NCBI GenBank assembly: GCA_030631525.1
Contig: DAOVKY010000036.1
Coordinates: 1 to 7,042 of the forward strand
Reading direction: 5' to 3'
DNA from: a bacterium
Lineage (GTDB): Bacteria > JAHJDO01
DNA length: 7,042 nt
Each line of letters opens with the position of its first letter. Position 1 is the first letter of the stretch. Below, piece after piece: positions 6,441-7,042 of the stretch. The position numbers were made by a program, and so were the translations under genes. The notes under the pieces were generated by a model. That model had not been told where the DNA came from. It searched no databases and saw only the letters and a list, made by a program, of their open reading frames with translations.

Positions 6441-6852
6441 ATGCAATTTAAAAAGCAAAAACTCTGCATAATCTTTGGAGAACTGCCCTATAATCTTAAA
6501 ACAGACAAAAGGATAACCAAAAAACTGCTTAAAGAGGCTAACCCTGTTATCTGCAAGCCTTCACCTCTGGCAGAAACTATGAAGTATGCCAATGTGCTAA
6601 AAGATACCTTCTATTGTATCCAAAGCCCAGATTGCCATGAGATTTGGCGTATCAAGAGCAAGAGTCTGCCAGATGCTTAATCTCCTTGATTTAGAGTATA
6701 GTATTATAAACTATCTCTTGTCAACTAAGAATGCCAATGAGATTAATTGCTTTTCTGAGAGAAGGCTAAGACCTCTAACTCGGTTATCAAAAGAAGCCCA
6801 GTTAAAGGAATTTAAAAGAATTCTTTTTGAATTAGATAGCTACTTACTATAA
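6441..6852 (+). pseudogene. Frameshifted small helix-turn-helix DNA-binding protein gene
   Basis: Two overlapping frames appear to be halves of one gene. The first runs from ATG 6441 and carries KPSPLAETMKYANVLK, after which the similarity-like pattern leaves this frame. The second frame, closed upstream by a TAA at 6598, continues with SKAQIAMRFGVSRARVCQML (a clear helix-turn-helix: helix, GVS turn, recognition helix). It then gives ERRLRPLTRLSKEAQLKEF and stops at 6850-6852. Removing one A from the AAAA run at 6599-6602 joins them into a single protein of about 136 residues. The layout resembles small HTH proteins often found near site-specific recombinases and in plasmid or phage-derived DNA; this is recalled resemblance, not a search. 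The family-like strand VKFPVYMQFKKQKL seems to begin before the ATG, back to about 6417, with no in-frame standard start and no SD, so the 5' end may also be damaged. It could instead be a sequencing error. Confidence 0.55.
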
Positions 6853-6902
6853 GTGATATGTTAAAGTCAAATGCAATACACGAATGCTATCTTAATCTAA
6901 TT

Positions 6903-7042
6903 TTAGGGAACGGTCAACACATCATTACCCCCCTGGTCAGAAAAAGACTGATCTAATCTGATTGCGACATCCAGGTCAATAGGTGGAATCATAAGCAAGC
7001 GTTTATCCAGATTCGGCACTTTCTCTTTAGCCAACTGCCAAG
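6903..7042 (-). CDS. C-terminal fragment of an unrecognised protein, cut by window edge
   Basis: On the minus strand one frame is open from the window edge for 45 codons to a TAA at 6905-6903. It starts WQLAKEKVPNLDKRLLMIPP and ends in GGNDVLTVP. The residue mix (IDLDVAIRLDQSF and the like) looks like an ordinary folded cytoplasmic protein, not noise. The start lies beyond base 7042. I do not recognise the family, and no function is offered. It faces the broken HTH gene tail to tail, with 50 bases (6853-6902) between them in which I see neither a hairpin nor a promoter. Confidence 0.5.
   Translation of the reverse strand, partial: WQLAKEKVPNLDKRLLMIPPIDLDVAIRLDQSFSDQGGNDVLTVP

Noticed and set aside
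6597..6605. Programmed frameshift in the HTH gene
   Set aside because: The needed shift is +1, while A-rich slippery sites usually give -1, and no stimulatory SD or stem is evident; a mutation or sequencing error is simpler.
6259..7042. Insertion sequence, CRISPR array or tRNA gene
   Set aside because: No transposase, terminal inverted repeats, regularly spaced repeats or tRNA-like cloverleaf could be seen in this stretch.

Overview
The window reads as an AT-rich bacterial chromosome segment with good Shine-Dalgarno (SD) sites and tightly packed operons. URO-D-superfamily and Gfo/Idh/MocA genes beside a ThDP dehydrogenase are common in uncultured anaerobes such as PVC-group or Omnitrophota-like lineages. 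That assignment is inference from gene content and composition only; there is no marker gene here.

Left part (bases 2-2211, plus strand): the 3' end of a cell-envelope polysaccharide operon. A GT4 glycosyltransferase runs in from outside the window. It is followed 2 bases later by a second, complete GT4 glycosyltransferase with a TTG start, then by a 56-residue Trm112/YcaR-type zinc protein with two CxxC motifs. The first two probably add sugars to an O-antigen, capsule or exopolysaccharide repeat unit.

Middle part (2199-6258, minus strand): a compact four-gene operon, transcribed right to left. The order is ThDP-dependent dehydrogenase E1 alpha, E1 beta, a Gfo/Idh/MocA NAD(P)-dependent oxidoreductase, and a URO-D-superfamily (MtaA/CmuA-like) protein. 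At each of the three internal junctions the last A of the stop codon is the first A of the next gene's SD site, so translation is probably coupled. No E2, E3 or corrinoid protein is encoded here. E1 alpha has Ala-Glu-Gly where the family has the ThDP/Mg Gly-Asp-Gly, and the URO-D-like protein lacks the Cys zinc ligands of the methyltransferases. A small-molecule catabolic route (oxidation of a sugar, polyol or hydroxy acid, then 2-oxo-acid or acyloin cleavage) is a reasonable inference; the substrate is unknown. The operon meets the glycosyltransferase operon tail to tail with a 13-base overlap.

Right part (6259-7042): a leader with two palindromes and a 9-base direct repeat upstream of E1 alpha. 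Next comes a small helix-turn-helix gene on the plus strand that is broken by an apparent one-base frameshift. At the edge is the C-terminal 45 codons of an unrecognised minus-strand gene. No tRNA, rRNA, CRISPR array or intact mobile element was seen.
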